Part shown: in pieces, positions 1-8,556 of the stretch
Position numbering within the stretch: the stretch's first letter is position 1
Layout: the number at the start of each line of letters is the position of its first letter
Source: Bacillota bacterium
GTDB taxonomy: Bacteria > Bacillota_I > Bacilli_A > RF39 > UBA660
Assembly (NCBI GenBank): GCA_023460995.1
Contig: JAEWOE010000006.1
Location: forward strand, 1-64,000
Direction of reading: 5' to 3'
Length of the DNA stretch: 64,000 nucleotides
Notes under the pieces: generated by a model
Database searches by the model: none
What the model was told of the DNA's origin: nothing
What the model saw: the letters and a program-made list of their open reading frames with translations, nothing else
Translations under genes and position numbers: made by a program

Positions 1-21
1 AGGATCAAACTCTCCAAAAAA
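1..21 (-). rRNA. rrs: 16S rRNA, 5' end only
   Basis: Read on the minus strand, the first 15 bases are GGAGAGTTTGATCCT, the universal start of bacterial 16S rRNA and the site of primer 27F. The rest of the gene lies outside the window. The mature 5' end is placed about six bases upstream of this motif by analogy with Bacillus, so the boundary is approximate. Confidence 0.9.
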
Positions 22-465
22 AATAAAATTATTTCTAATTAAATTTTGAATTGTTTTGTATCCCAACTTAAATTGAAATTGACATTTTGCTCAGTTTTCA
101 AAGATCATTCATTTCTTATTTCTAAGTCTGAATTATTGCCCTTTTTTGTAGAGCAATATAAATATACCAAATACCTTCAATCAAGTCAATAGATTTATAA
201 GTTTTTTTCAAACATTTTTTGAACATTTGAAATAAAATGTAAATAATTGACGCTTTTTCGTTGAAAGCACAATTAATATATCATTTATAAAAGGTAGTGT
301 CAACACTTTTTAAGAAAAAAATTATTTTTTTTGATTTTGGGTTTACTATTATAAAATAAGGCCTAACAAGCAATTGGTGTCAACCATTTTTGTATCACAC
401 CATAATGTTATTGGTGTTATTAAATGAAGTTATATATATAATAAAAGAGCAATATTTCATTGCTC
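22..465 (-). promoter_or_regulatory. rRNA operon leader and tandem promoters
   Basis: This gene-free stretch holds the 16S upstream region. P2 is clear: -35 TTGACA at 298-303, a 17-base spacer and -10 TATATT at 275-280 (minus strand), with a start expected near 268. A second TTGACA lies at 378-383; its best -10 with a 17-base spacer is CTTATT at 355-360, so P1 is less certain. About 250 bases of leader follow P2, including a boxA-like element at 91-106 (GATCTTTGAAAACTGA on the minus strand), which in other Firmicutes recruits Nus factors for antitermination. Confidence 0.75.
441..465 (-). terminator. Rho-independent terminator after the Ntdp-like gene
   Basis: Minus-strand stem GAGCAAT / ATTGCTC with a GAAAT loop at 447-465, followed by TTTTAT. 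It begins right after the TAG stop of the upstream gene and insulates it from the rRNA promoters. Confidence 0.85.
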
Positions 466-1002
466 CTATTTTTCGTCATTCAATGCCTTATATACTTGAT
501 AATATTTATTATTCATTTCGTTTGTAAACATTTCTAAACCACATTCATATTCTTTTATCAATTCATCTAATGAATTACATATAACTTTATCAAGTTCGCT
601 TGAATAATTCATTATCTTTTTATGATAATTATATTCCAGCCTATCTAAAATTTTATATTGTCCCGTTGGAAAAACTCTTAGATCTAAATCATAATCAATA
701 TATTTAATAGTGTTTTCTTCTATTATAAAAGGTGAGGCAATATTGCAGTAATAATAAATACCGTCTTTTTTTAATTGAGAAATTATATTAAACCACTTAT
801 CCTTAAAAAAATACATAATAGCAGGTTCCTTCGTTTTCCACGTAATTCCCTCTGCTTTGGTAACTATTGTCTTGTTATTACCAAAAACCATATAATCTTT
901 TCTATCATCAAGAAGAATTGCTTCATCCCATGCTCTATGTATCTTTCCATTATGTTTATAACATTGAATTTGAAGTTTATCACCTATGCACAATTTATTC
1001 AT
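466..1002 (-). CDS. DUF402 (Ntdp-like) nucleoside tri-/diphosphatase
   Basis: A 178-residue protein matching the DUF402 family, whose Firmicutes members (Ntdp) hydrolyse nucleoside tri- and diphosphates. The diagnostic core is visible around residues 60-112: an AIMYFF segment, KWFNII, YYCNIASP, then YIDYDLDLRVFP, where the aspartates and tyrosines form the metal and phosphate site. Full length for the family and cytoplasmic. The ATG follows AGAAGTGAT at good spacing. It is the last gene before the rRNA operon and ends in its own hairpin. The exact substrate cannot be told from sequence. Confidence 0.88.
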   Translation of the reverse strand: MNKLCIGDKLQIQCYKHNGKIHRAWDEAILLDDRKDYMVFGNNKTIVTKAEGITWKTKEPAIMYFFKDKWFNIISQLKKDGIYYYCNIASPFIIEENTIKYIDYDLDLRVFPTGQYKILDRLEYNYHKKIMNYSSELDKVICNSLDELIKEYECGLEMFTNEMNNKYYQVYKALNDEK

Positions 1003-1050
1003 ATTATCACTTCTCTCAAATTCATTATATCTTTTTTTAAGGAAAAAATA

Positions 1051-1080
1051 AAGAAAAAAGCATTACTTTTTGTAATGCTT
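1051..1080 (-). terminator. Terminator after the S41 protease
   Basis: Minus-strand stem AAGCATTAC / GTAATGCTT at 1058-1080 with a five-A loop and a TTTTTTC tail. It starts inside the stop codon of the upstream protease gene. Confidence 0.85.
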
Positions 1081-2389
1081 ATTTTGCTAATGTCTTGATT
1101 GCTGTTTGCAATTGATTATCATTCTCTTCTGTTGGGTTAGAAAAATACTCACTATTAAGACTAACTTCAATGTTTGGAGTAATACCTTTTCCGTTAATCC
1201 AATTTCCATCTGGAGTCAACCACTTTTTAGTAGTCAACTTATATTTTACTCCAGAATCTGTAGCTTGAACTTCTTGAACAGTACCTTTTCCGTATGTCTT
1301 TACTCCAATTACGGTAGCACCATATTCTTCTTTTAAAGCTGCTGTAAGCATTTCAGAGGCTGAGGCACTATTACCGTTTACTAAAACAGCAATAGGATAA
1401 TTTTTTGTTTCTTTTCCTGTCGAATGATATTTTGTAATGCCATTTTTATCTTCAATCTGATAAATGACATGTTTTTTATCAAAAAATTCACTCATCATGT
1501 TTTCAACAGCGGTTAAATGTCCTCCAGTATTATCTCTTAAATCTATAATTAAAGAATCCATGCCTGATTGTTCTAAGGATTTTAATTCCTCCTTAAATTG
1601 AGCATCAGTATTAGCTGCAAAAACGCTAATATAAATATATCCTATTTTTTTATTATTAACTTCATATGTTGTACTTGACACAGATTTTAATGTTATAACT
1701 TCTCTTGTTATATTTATATCCATCTGAGAACCATCGCGAATTATTGTAAGCTTTATAACTTGATTATCGTTTTCTTTAACCATATTTACAAAATCTGTTG
1801 TTGTTGTATTAGAAACATCCACACCATCCATAGCAATAATTTTGTCGTATACTTTTAATCCAACTTTTTCTGCCGGAGAATTTTCGATAACATCAACTAT
1901 ATATATATAGTTATCACTATTATTTGCAATTTCAATTCCAAATCCACTATATGTGCCTTGTAAACGCGTAGATAAACTATTTGCTAGGGATTTATCCACA
2001 ACACCACTATAAGGGTCACCTAATGTATTAATTACACTTTCTAATGCAGTTTCAAGCAACTCATCTTCATCTACATCATCATAATAATTATCTATTATTT
2101 CGTTGTATTCTTTCAAAAAGTTTTGCATTGCAGGAGAAACTGCCTTGTAATCCTCAGAATTATTAGTTGAGTTAGAAATAACTAAACCCATAAGTAAACT
2201 AATAAACGCCGTTATAATAACAATTGTAACAACTTCTGTAGTAGAAAACATAGAGTGTTTTTTTATCTTATTATTAATAGATTTATTTTTAACCAATTCT
2301 ATATCACTTTTTTTATCTTTTTTGCTTATTAACTTCCATCTTTTTAAGATTTGTTCTTTAAAAGAATTTGGTTTGCGCTTACTAGCCAT
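1079..2389 (-). CDS. ctpA: S41 carboxyl-terminal processing protease (CtpA/CtpB type)
   Basis: A 436-residue membrane-anchored serine protease. A basic cytoplasmic N-terminus of about 50 residues is followed by one membrane segment (about 52-72), a PDZ domain (about 145-225, including the GIEIA and SPAEKVGLKVYD motifs) and the S41 catalytic domain. The serine motif GNSASASEM lies near residue 345, and the catalytic lysine is in TYGKGTVQ about 25 residues later, the usual Ser-Lys spacing. Such proteases trim secreted or periplasm-like proteins; in Bacillus, CtpB activates sigma-K during sporulation, which may be relevant given the spore genes here. The start is behind GGTGGTAAT. It lies 18 bases downstream of 2408-3265 and is probably co-transcribed with it. 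Confidence 0.93.
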   Translation of the reverse strand: MASKRKPNSFKEQILKRWKLISKKDKKSDIELVKNKSINNKIKKHSMFSTTEVVTIVIITAFISLLMGLVISNSTNNSEDYKAVSPAMQNFLKEYNEIIDNYYDDVDEDELLETALESVINTLGDPYSGVVDKSLANSLSTRLQGTYSGFGIEIANNSDNYIYIVDVIENSPAEKVGLKVYDKIIAMDGVDVSNTTTTDFVNMVKENDNQVIKLTIIRDGSQMDINITREVITLKSVSSTTYEVNNKKIGYIYISVFAANTDAQFKEELKSLEQSGMDSLIIDLRDNTGGHLTAVENMMSEFFDKKHVIYQIEDKNGITKYHSTGKETKNYPIAVLVNGNSASASEMLTAALKEEYGATVIGVKTYGKGTVQEVQATDSGVKYKLTTKKWLTPDGNWINGKGITPNIEVSLNSEYFSNPTEENDNQLQTAIKTLAK

Positions 2390-2407
2390 ATTACCACCGT
2401 TCCCTTT

Positions 2408-3265
2408 TTATTTAGCTGTTAGAGATTTTAATTGCGAAATAATTGCATCATGCCCTTGATAAACTGATTCAATTTTTCCATCTTTAACTTTAATTAAAGT
2501 TGAAGAATTTAATTTTAAATCTTCTATTGAAGATACATCGGTTTTACTTTCACTATCAGCATCATAATATGATTTATTAAAACCATTTGATAAAATAGAT
2601 TTGTAAACACGTAAAGCATTAGTTTTTGAAGAATATGACGTTAAATATGTATTGTATGCATCATAATATACATCTTTAGCATCATAAGCTAATACATAAT
2701 ATTCTGAATTACTTTGTTTTAATAAATTACTCATTAAAATTTCATCATATTGAATAGTTATTTCAGTATCATCCTTATCATCTTTTTTATTTTCAGAATT
2801 ATTAGTAATTAAATAAGTTAGCAAATAAAATGCTAGAAATATACCTGTTACTATTAGTACTATTTTAATTAAATTTGTAAATTCATTATTTTCTACTAAT
2901 AATTTTTCTTTTTTATTTTCTTTTTTATTTTCTTTTCTATCAGCTTTTTCTACTTGCGTATTACTAGCAACTTTTACCTCTTCTTTTTTTACTTCGACAA
3001 CTGGTATTTCAGCAGTATTCTTTGTTTTTTCTGTCTTAGTTTCTGTTTTAACTACTGTTTTTGTAGTATTTTTAACCACTACTTTATTATCTTTAGCAGT
3101 TGATTTAACATTGTTATTTGTCTTTTTTGCACTAGCAGAATTACCTTTTTTTGCTGATGCAGTGTTGTTAGTAGAAACCTTAACAGGCACTACTTTCTTT
3201 GTTTCAGTACTTTTTTTTGAATTAGTACTTGTTGTTTTTTTCTTCTTATTTGTTTCTTTTCCCAT
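2408..3265 (-). CDS. Lys-rich membrane protein with thioredoxin-like extracellular domain, no CXXC
   Basis: About 285 residues and not a named family. The first ~130 residues are a low-complexity Lys/Thr/Asn/Ser tail, followed by one membrane segment (FTNLIKIVLIVTGIFLAFYL) and an outside domain of about 115 residues. The pattern YYVLAYDAKDVYYDAYNTYL ... TLIKVKDGKIESVYQG resembles a thioredoxin fold in which the CXXC position has no cysteines. I chose the ATG at 3265, behind GGTGATAGT, over the one 12 bases upstream, because the same ribosome site precedes other genes here. Two other membrane-anchored thioredoxin-fold proteins occur at 8.5 and 10.3 kb. Function unknown; the fold is an inference. 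Confidence 0.7.
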   Translation of the reverse strand: MGKETNKKKKTTSTNSKKSTETKKVVPVKVSTNNTASAKKGNSASAKKTNNNVKSTAKDNKVVVKNTTKTVVKTETKTEKTKNTAEIPVVEVKKEEVKVASNTQVEKADRKENKKENKKEKLLVENNEFTNLIKIVLIVTGIFLAFYLLTYLITNNSENKKDDKDDTEITIQYDEILMSNLLKQSNSEYYVLAYDAKDVYYDAYNTYLTSYSSKTNALRVYKSILSNGFNKSYYDADSESKTDVSSIEDLKLNSSTLIKVKDGKIESVYQGHDAIISQLKSLTAK

Positions 3266-3341
3266 ACTATCACCCATATTGATTATAACATAAAAAGAAA
3301 AAAAATATATACAAAATATATTATTTCATATATATTTCACA

Positions 3342-4334
3342 TTATTTTATAACAGGTATTGAACCTATTGAACGAGCAACCTCTAACAATTCCTCATCAT
3401 TTAATGTTGATGAAACTAAATAGTATTCCATTCCTTCTGATATCCACGTTATTGATGATTCATCTAGTACACCAATTGATTCACCTAGCATTACAAGTTC
3501 CCCATTCACAGGTATAGTTGTGAATTTTGAAGAAACAGATGTATTTTCCTGAATAAATGTGAATGGACTATCTCCCTCAAAAGTTAGAATAACTCTTTCA
3601 CCATTTGATGTATTAACCTTATCTTGACTAGATAGTGTCGTATTAACTGGAATATACATTGGATAAATTACATCTTCAATTGTAGAGACTTCACCTGCTG
3701 ATGGAACCTCAGATAAAACATTTTGTTCTAAACTATAATAGTCAGTATTAAATTTAGCATTATAATCAACATCACTAAATGACATTTTGATTTTGACATT
3801 TCCACTTTCATCTAAAACTTCAACAGTCTCAACCTCATAGTCTGAGTTCATTGTAACTTTCTGACTAACTAGCTCTTTATTATTTGAATAATTTACCTTG
3901 CTTGTGAAAATATGCTTATCATCTTCACTAGCATATGTGTGATCTTCATCAGATTTTAAATCATCTAGAATTGTTTGTAATAAGTAAGCCTGTGAATTAT
4001 TATATGGCCACTCACTTTGAAATTTAAAACTTTTGTTTAATGAAGGTGTGATTACATAAACTCCTTCATCGTTTCTTAAAATAATTTGTTCATGATCATT
4101 GGATTGATTTTTTAAACTAACTTTAAAATTATTGTCTTTAGTATACGATACACTTACATCATACATATAACTGGTTTCATTATTTACCATTTCTAATACG
4201 CCTGTTAAGTAATATGATTTTGCATTTTCTACTTTTTTAGAAAATTTTTCAAGCACCTGTTCATCTGTTTTCTTTGCACAACCACAAGTTATAAAACATA
4301 TAATTACAAAAAACATCAATAATACTTTTTTCAT
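3342..4334 (-). CDS. LolA/GerS-like lipoprotein
   Basis: A 330-residue exported lipoprotein. The N-terminus has a lysine pair, a hydrophobic core and a cysteine at about residue 19 preceded by TCG, a serviceable lipobox. The body alternates beta-strand patterns (YYLTGVLEMVNNETSYMYDVSVSY ... EQIILRNDEGVYVITPSLNKSFKFQ) typical of the LolA/LppX half-barrel, and the last ~80 residues resemble DUF4367 (ITWISEGMEYYLVSSTLNDEELLEVARSIG). Firmicutes relatives include the germination lipoprotein GerS and sporulation protein YdcC, so a role in the spore envelope is possible but not shown. A strong AAGGAG site precedes the ATG. Confidence 0.75.
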   Translation of the reverse strand: MKKVLLMFFVIICFITCGCAKKTDEQVLEKFSKKVENAKSYYLTGVLEMVNNETSYMYDVSVSYTKDNNFKVSLKNQSNDHEQIILRNDEGVYVITPSLNKSFKFQSEWPYNNSQAYLLQTILDDLKSDEDHTYASEDDKHIFTSKVNYSNNKELVSQKVTMNSDYEVETVEVLDESGNVKIKMSFSDVDYNAKFNTDYYSLEQNVLSEVPSAGEVSTIEDVIYPMYIPVNTTLSSQDKVNTSNGERVILTFEGDSPFTFIQENTSVSSKFTTIPVNGELVMLGESIGVLDESSITWISEGMEYYLVSSTLNDEELLEVARSIGSIPVIK

Positions 4335-4515
4335 TCATTCACTCCTTTGTTTTCATTTAATTATATGGATATCAAAAAGAAATATTCAAAAATATTACTA
4401 GTAAACTATTTAATTTTAAATAAATTTTAAAAAAACTAACTTTAAAGTACTTATTTATTAATTTAAAAGAATAAAACTCGAAAAAGTTGACAAAATATAA
4501 AAAGAAAGGAGATTT

Positions 4516-4716
4516 ATGGAAACAGCACAAAAGATTTTTTTAGTAATAACAATAATAGGAGCAGTAAACTGGGGTTTAATAGGTTTTTTTGATTTTAATT
4601 TAGTAGAAACAATTTTTGGAGAAGGAACTATGTTTGCAAAGATTATATATATGTTAGTTGGAGTAACAGGTTTATTCAATATTTGGATTTTATTTAATCA
4701 TATAAAACCAGAATAA
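4516..4716 (+). CDS. DUF378 small membrane protein
   Basis: A 66-residue protein with two membrane segments (about 6-24 and 39-60) and the DUF378 signature GAVNWGLIGFFDFNLVE, as in Bacillus YuzA. Function unknown. Strong AAAGGAG site seven bases before the ATG. It is a plus-strand singleton between two minus-strand units and shares a bidirectional hairpin with the convergent cdaR. A TTGACA sits just upstream at about 4487-4492, but no usable -10 lies 16-18 bases later, so no promoter is assigned. Confidence 0.88.
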   Translation: METAQKIFLVITIIGAVNWGLIGFFDFNLVETIFGEGTMFAKIIYMLVGVTGLFNIWILFNHIKPE

Positions 4717-4718
4717 AA

Positions 4719-4745
4719 AAAGGAATCGTTCAGATTCCTTTTTTT
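4719..4745. terminator. Bidirectional terminator between DUF378 gene and cdaR
   Basis: Stem AAGGAATC / GATTCCTT (4720-4740), loop GTTCA, with a T run on the right for the plus strand and an A run on the left giving a T run on the minus strand. It serves both convergent genes. Confidence 0.85.
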
Positions 4746-6099
4746 ATTGTTTTGAAATAGTAAGTGTTACTTTTTTTGTCTTGGATAAGTATTGAACTCT
4801 TGAGTCTGATCCTTCAATAGAGACTTCGACTTCGTGCGTTCCTTCACCTAATCCAGATAAATTAACATAAGCAATTATGTCATCTGAAGTAATTTTATCA
4901 ATAACAGATGCAACACCTTTTAAATTAACATTTACTGTTGCACTTGATTCACTCGTAGCACTAACTGAGTAACCACTTTGTAAATTTCTTGTAACAACTC
5001 TTACTCCAGTAATATCTCTCTCAGAGACAGTTCCTAAAGTAATTGTCACGGTTACACTGTTTACAGACATGTATGTAACACCAACTGGTTTTGTTAAATC
5101 AAGTTTGTATTCCTTATTTGTTTTCAAATCAGTAACATCTACATCTAAAGGAATATAGTTTAAACTATCTAGTATTTCTTCATTACCATACACGGTTACT
5201 TTAGTAACACTAGCTTCTAAACTAGTTATTGCTTTACCAAAAGCAACACTTCCTGTAGGAACAATCTTTATAGGTACTTCCTTACTAGGAGAAGTTATAG
5301 TTACAGTAACATCAACTTTACTAGGTACAATTTCAACATCAATAACATTACCATTTGAATCATAAGCTTTTAACGGTACATCTTTTACCGTAAATGTTCC
5401 GACTTCTTGTGAAACTAAGCTTTCTACATCAAATAATGCTTTTACTGTTGCAACTTTCTTAAGTTGTTCTTCAGCACCCTTTATAATTACCTTATCACTT
5501 TCAATAGAAGTATCACTTATAACTAGTTTTGGATCAAGCTTATCTTTATTTAATACATCTACACCTAAACTCTTAGTTTGAGATACCTTATCATAGATTG
5601 TTACATTTACAGTTGATGGATTAACCATATACTCTAAATCAGTTAATGATTGGTTATACTTTATAGTAACTTTATGTTGACCTGGTTTAAGTCCCGTTAA
5701 GTCAACTGTAACATCATAGGAAGACATCTGTTTTGCTATAAATAAATCTGTCTTACTTCCTATTAAAGTTATATCAACTGTTTCAGGTAATCCCTCTACA
5801 ACATAAGCTTCTTCATTGTAAATAGCAGTAACTGGTAAAGACCTTAAAACTTCTGCACTATTTTTCGAAAATGTTACTATTTTTAGGTCTATTACAATAA
5901 ATGCCAATACAGCAAGAAATAAGGAGATAAATAATAAAGTGTTTCTTTTGGACAACCAATTTTCAAAAAACTTACCTGAATTATCAAATCTTCCTGTAAC
6001 TTTTAACACAATCTTTGTAAGAGGCAGTATTATTTTTCGATCTATAAATTTCCAAATAGCTGTAAAAAAGTTCTTAGTTGCTTTCAATATCTTTTTCAT
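4744..6099 (-). CDS. cdaR: CdaR, YbbR-domain regulator of the c-di-AMP cyclase
   Basis: About 450 residues: a basic N-terminus, one membrane segment (about 55-75, LLFISLFLAVLAFIVIDL) and four YbbR-type beta domains, each opening with a pattern like LPVTAIYNEEAYVVEGLPETVDITL. CdaR proteins bind CdaA at the membrane and adjust c-di-AMP synthesis. It overlaps the end of cdaA by 26 bases. Of four in-frame ATGs I chose 6099, nine bases after AGGAGG. Unlike Bacillus, glmM does not follow; the operon ends at a convergent DUF378 gene. Confidence 0.92.
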   Translation of the reverse strand: MKKILKATKNFFTAIWKFIDRKIILPLTKIVLKVTGRFDNSGKFFENWLSKRNTLLFISLFLAVLAFIVIDLKIVTFSKNSAEVLRSLPVTAIYNEEAYVVEGLPETVDITLIGSKTDLFIAKQMSSYDVTVDLTGLKPGQHKVTIKYNQSLTDLEYMVNPSTVNVTIYDKVSQTKSLGVDVLNKDKLDPKLVISDTSIESDKVIIKGAEEQLKKVATVKALFDVESLVSQEVGTFTVKDVPLKAYDSNGNVIDVEIVPSKVDVTVTITSPSKEVPIKIVPTGSVAFGKAITSLEASVTKVTVYGNEEILDSLNYIPLDVDVTDLKTNKEYKLDLTKPVGVTYMSVNSVTVTITLGTVSERDITGVRVVTRNLQSGYSVSATSESSATVNVNLKGVASVIDKITSDDIIAYVNLSGLGEGTHEVEVSIEGSDSRVQYLSKTKKVTLTISKQ

Positions 6100-6901
6100 C
6101 TTCAGCATCCTCCTCATCATCAGCTATTATTTCTTTCTTAGGGCGTAACTCTTCTAATATCATTAATTTAAATTCATCTAAAGTTAAATTGTAATATAGT
6201 TCTCCACCCATTGCAATTGAAATTCTTCCTGTTTCTTCTGAAACAACAAGAGCCAAGCAATCCATTTCTTCTGAAATACCAAGCGCAGCACGATGACGTG
6301 TGCCAAGACGCTTACTTATTTTTAAACTGTCGCTTGTTGGAAATACTGCTCCAGCGCTTGTAATTTTATCTCCCTGAATAATAACACCACCATCATGAAG
6401 TGGATTATTTGGAAAGAATATCGCAATTAATAAATCACTTGTTATGTCAGCATATATTTTTTTTGATCTTTCTATATAATCTTGTAAACTATTATCTCTT
6501 TCAATAACAATAAGTGCACCTATACGTGTCTTTTTTAAATACTCCACAGCATTAACTATTTCGTAAACAATTTTTTCACGTTCATCAACTGTAAGAACTT
6601 TATGTCTACCTAAAAGTTGACTACGACCAAGCTGTTCCAAAACATTTCTAATTTCTGGTTGAAATATTATTATTAAAGCAAGTGGTCCCCATTCAATAAC
6701 ATAGTTCATTAAAAAACTAATAGTTACTAAATCTAAAATATCACTTATAATTTTCAAAATAAGTACGATAATAATACCCTTAAAAAGAAGTACCATTTTA
6801 ACATTTTTTCTTAAATTTTTAAGTATATAATAAAGAACTAACCAAACCAATAAAACGTCTGCAAATTTCTTTATTAATTCAAGAATAGAATCTATAGTCA
6901 T
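6074..6901 (-). CDS. cdaA: Diadenylate cyclase CdaA
   Basis: A 275-residue membrane enzyme making c-di-AMP from two ATP. Three N-terminal membrane segments (about 10-90) precede the DAC domain. The RHR motif is intact (GTRHRAALGISE), but the usual DGA motif reads DGG (LHDGGVII), a small-residue change at a nucleotide-contacting loop. The acidic C-terminus (ADDEEDAEDEKD) overlaps the start of cdaR. An extended -10 (TGGTATAAT on the minus strand) lies at 6934-6942 and a GGAGG site precedes the ATG. Pairing with cdaR is the standard Firmicutes arrangement. Confidence 0.94.
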   Translation of the reverse strand: MTIDSILELIKKFADVLLVWLVLYYILKNLRKNVKMVLLFKGIIIVLILKIISDILDLVTISFLMNYVIEWGPLALIIIFQPEIRNVLEQLGRSQLLGRHKVLTVDEREKIVYEIVNAVEYLKKTRIGALIVIERDNSLQDYIERSKKIYADITSDLLIAIFFPNNPLHDGGVIIQGDKITSAGAVFPTSDSLKISKRLGTRHRAALGISEEMDCLALVVSEETGRISIAMGGELYYNLTLDEFKLMILEELRPKKEIIADDEEDAEDEKDIESN

Positions 6902-6933
6902 AAGTTCCCTCCATCAATTTTTCTACATATTAG

Positions 6934-6942
6934 ATTATACCA
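6934..6942 (-). promoter_or_regulatory. Extended -10 promoter of cdaA-cdaR
   Basis: TGGTATAAT on the minus strand, a sigma-A extended -10; the -35 region is poor (TACAAA at a 17-base distance). A transcript would start about 25 bases before the cdaA ATG. Confidence 0.6.
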
Positions 6943-6975
6943 TAAATATTGATATTTTTGTAGAATTATTTCATA

Positions 6976-7004
6976 CAATTAAAAAACTCAAATTAATTGA
7001 GTTT
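6976..7004 (-). terminator. Terminator after the acidic membrane protein gene
   Basis: Minus-strand stem AAACTCAA / TTGAGTTT at 6984-7004 followed by TTTT. It ends the transcript from 7989 just before the cdaA promoter. Confidence 0.8.
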
Positions 7005-7989
7005 AAAATTTCCAAATGTCTTCCTCTTCATCCAGTTCTTCATCGTGCTTTTCATTTTCACTACTAGAATCATCTATTTCTGGTATTGAAATTTTTTCTG
7101 GAACTAACGGAACGTCCATTGTAGCAGCCAACTCTTCAAATGGAATAACATTTTCATCATTTATAATAACTGGTGTATCTTCAAGTATTTGTTCATTTGT
7201 TTCTGGCACAATTAAATTTGACTCCTCTTTTGAAAAATCACTTAAATTATTAACCGGTTCTTCACTTGAAAAAATATCTGGTATATTTATTGGTTGCTCA
7301 ACAACATCTGTTGGTTCTATAACCTTATTAATACTATCATCAATAGGAGATGGTAAAACATCAGATATTGTATTATTTAATGTATCTTCTTCATAAACCG
7401 GTAACTGATATGGTTGAATATTAGGTTGTTGTTCAAGAACAGGTTGCATTTCTATATTGCTATCATCAATCGTAGAAGACTGTGCATAAATTGGCATTTC
7501 ATTTGAATTGAAGTTATCAGCACTTAGAACATCTACAATTGGTGATGCCTCTACGCTTGCAACTTCTGGTACTAATGCAGGCTCTGAATTTACTGTTTCT
7601 GGAATAATCACTTCCTCAGTATTCAAAGCTTCCGAAGCAGATAATGGATCCACATTTGTTTTCTCCAAGGGTTGTTGCTCTAAAGTTGTAGGGATCTCAT
7701 TAATAATAGGCAATTGCACATAATCTTGATTATTTGTTTGATAAGATTGATCCATTATATTATTTTCTTCAACAACTTTATCTTCTATAACATTATTTTC
7801 TTCATTATTTTTAGTTTTTTTATCTTTTTTTATTTTCTTTTCTTTTATAGGCTTTTCATCTTCCACATGATTTGAGGTAGATAATTTTTTTCCAAAGTCA
7901 GTTTTTTCAGCGAAATAACCAATAATAGTCATTAATATAACTACACCACCCGCTATAAACCACACTAAATTATCAACAATAAACTCCAT
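7003..7989 (-). CDS. Acidic, low-complexity single-pass membrane protein
   Basis: A 328-residue protein with one N-terminal membrane segment (about 5-24, DNLVWFIAGGVVILMTIIGY), a lysine-rich stretch, then about 250 residues rich in Glu, Pro, Asn, Ile and Val with no clear fold, ending in DEEEDIWKF. The composition suggests an intrinsically disordered tail, cytoplasmic if the lysine cluster just after the membrane marks the inside. I do not recognise a family. The ATG follows GGAGGGTATCA. It lies downstream of trmL in the same direction. Confidence 0.75.
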   Translation of the reverse strand: MEFIVDNLVWFIAGGVVILMTIIGYFAEKTDFGKKLSTSNHVEDEKPIKEKKIKKDKKTKNNEENNVIEDKVVEENNIMDQSYQTNNQDYVQLPIINEIPTTLEQQPLEKTNVDPLSASEALNTEEVIIPETVNSEPALVPEVASVEASPIVDVLSADNFNSNEMPIYAQSSTIDDSNIEMQPVLEQQPNIQPYQLPVYEEDTLNNTISDVLPSPIDDSINKVIEPTDVVEQPINIPDIFSSEEPVNNLSDFSKEESNLIVPETNEQILEDTPVIINDENVIPFEELAATMDVPLVPEKISIPEIDDSSSENEKHDEELDEEEDIWKF

Positions 7990-8049
7990 TGATACCCTCC
8001 TTATTCTAATAATATATTATCACTATTAATATATTTTTACAATTCTTTT

Positions 8050-8556
8050 TTATTCACTTAAATAGTCAGCACCTTTAAAAGGCTCTGTACGCAATAACTC
8101 GCGGTAGTCTTGCTGTCTTAGTACTTCAAACAGCATAATTGCTACACAATTAGATAAATTCAGGGCTCTAATGTTAGCATTGATCGGAATTCTCAAACAA
8201 TGTTCTAAGTCATCTTTAAGAATTTCTTTTGGTATTCCAGTACTTTCCTTGCCAAATATTAAATATATTTCTTCATTAGTATTACTATAATTAAAAGAAG
8301 TGTGTGGCTTTTTACCATATCTTGTTAAATAGTAAAATGTGCCATTATTTCTTGATTTAAAGTCATCCCAATTTTCATAAACAGTATAATCACAATTTTC
8401 AATATAATTGACGCCAGCTCGTTTTATATGGCTTTCATCTAAACTAAAACCAAGTGGTTTAATTAAATGTAATTTTGTTCCTGTTCCTGCACATGTACGC
8501 ATAATGTTGCCTGTGTTTTGTGGAATTTCAGGCTCAAACAAAACAATATTAATCAT
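8050..8556 (-). CDS. trmL: tRNA (cytidine/uridine(34)-2'-O)-methyltransferase TrmL
   Basis: A 168-residue SPOUT methyltransferase that 2'-O-methylates the wobble base of tRNA-Leu. The family start MINIVLFEPEIPQNTGNIMRT is present, as are the knotted SAM site FGKESTGIPKEIL and the RIPI...RALNLSNCVA motif. The start is set at 8556 because it matches the conserved N-terminus; a further ATG 15 bases upstream adds MKLLK. It overlaps the preceding thioredoxin-like gene by eight bases (ATGATTAA), indicating translational coupling. Confidence 0.93.
   Translation of the reverse strand: MINIVLFEPEIPQNTGNIMRTCAGTGTKLHLIKPLGFSLDESHIKRAGVNYIENCDYTVYENWDDFKSRNNGTFYYLTRYGKKPHTSFNYSNTNEEIYLIFGKESTGIPKEILKDDLEHCLRIPINANIRALNLSNCVAIMLFEVLRQQDYRELLRTEPFKGADYLSE

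Noticed and set aside
4487..4516. TTGACA upstream of the DUF378 gene as a promoter
   Set aside because: The 16-18 base downstream region is the ribosome site and start codon itself; there is no -10.
7016..7396. Plus-strand Ser-rich open frame opposite the acidic membrane protein
   Set aside because: Its Ser-rich composition is the reverse complement of Glu/Asp codons on the real gene; no ribosome site.
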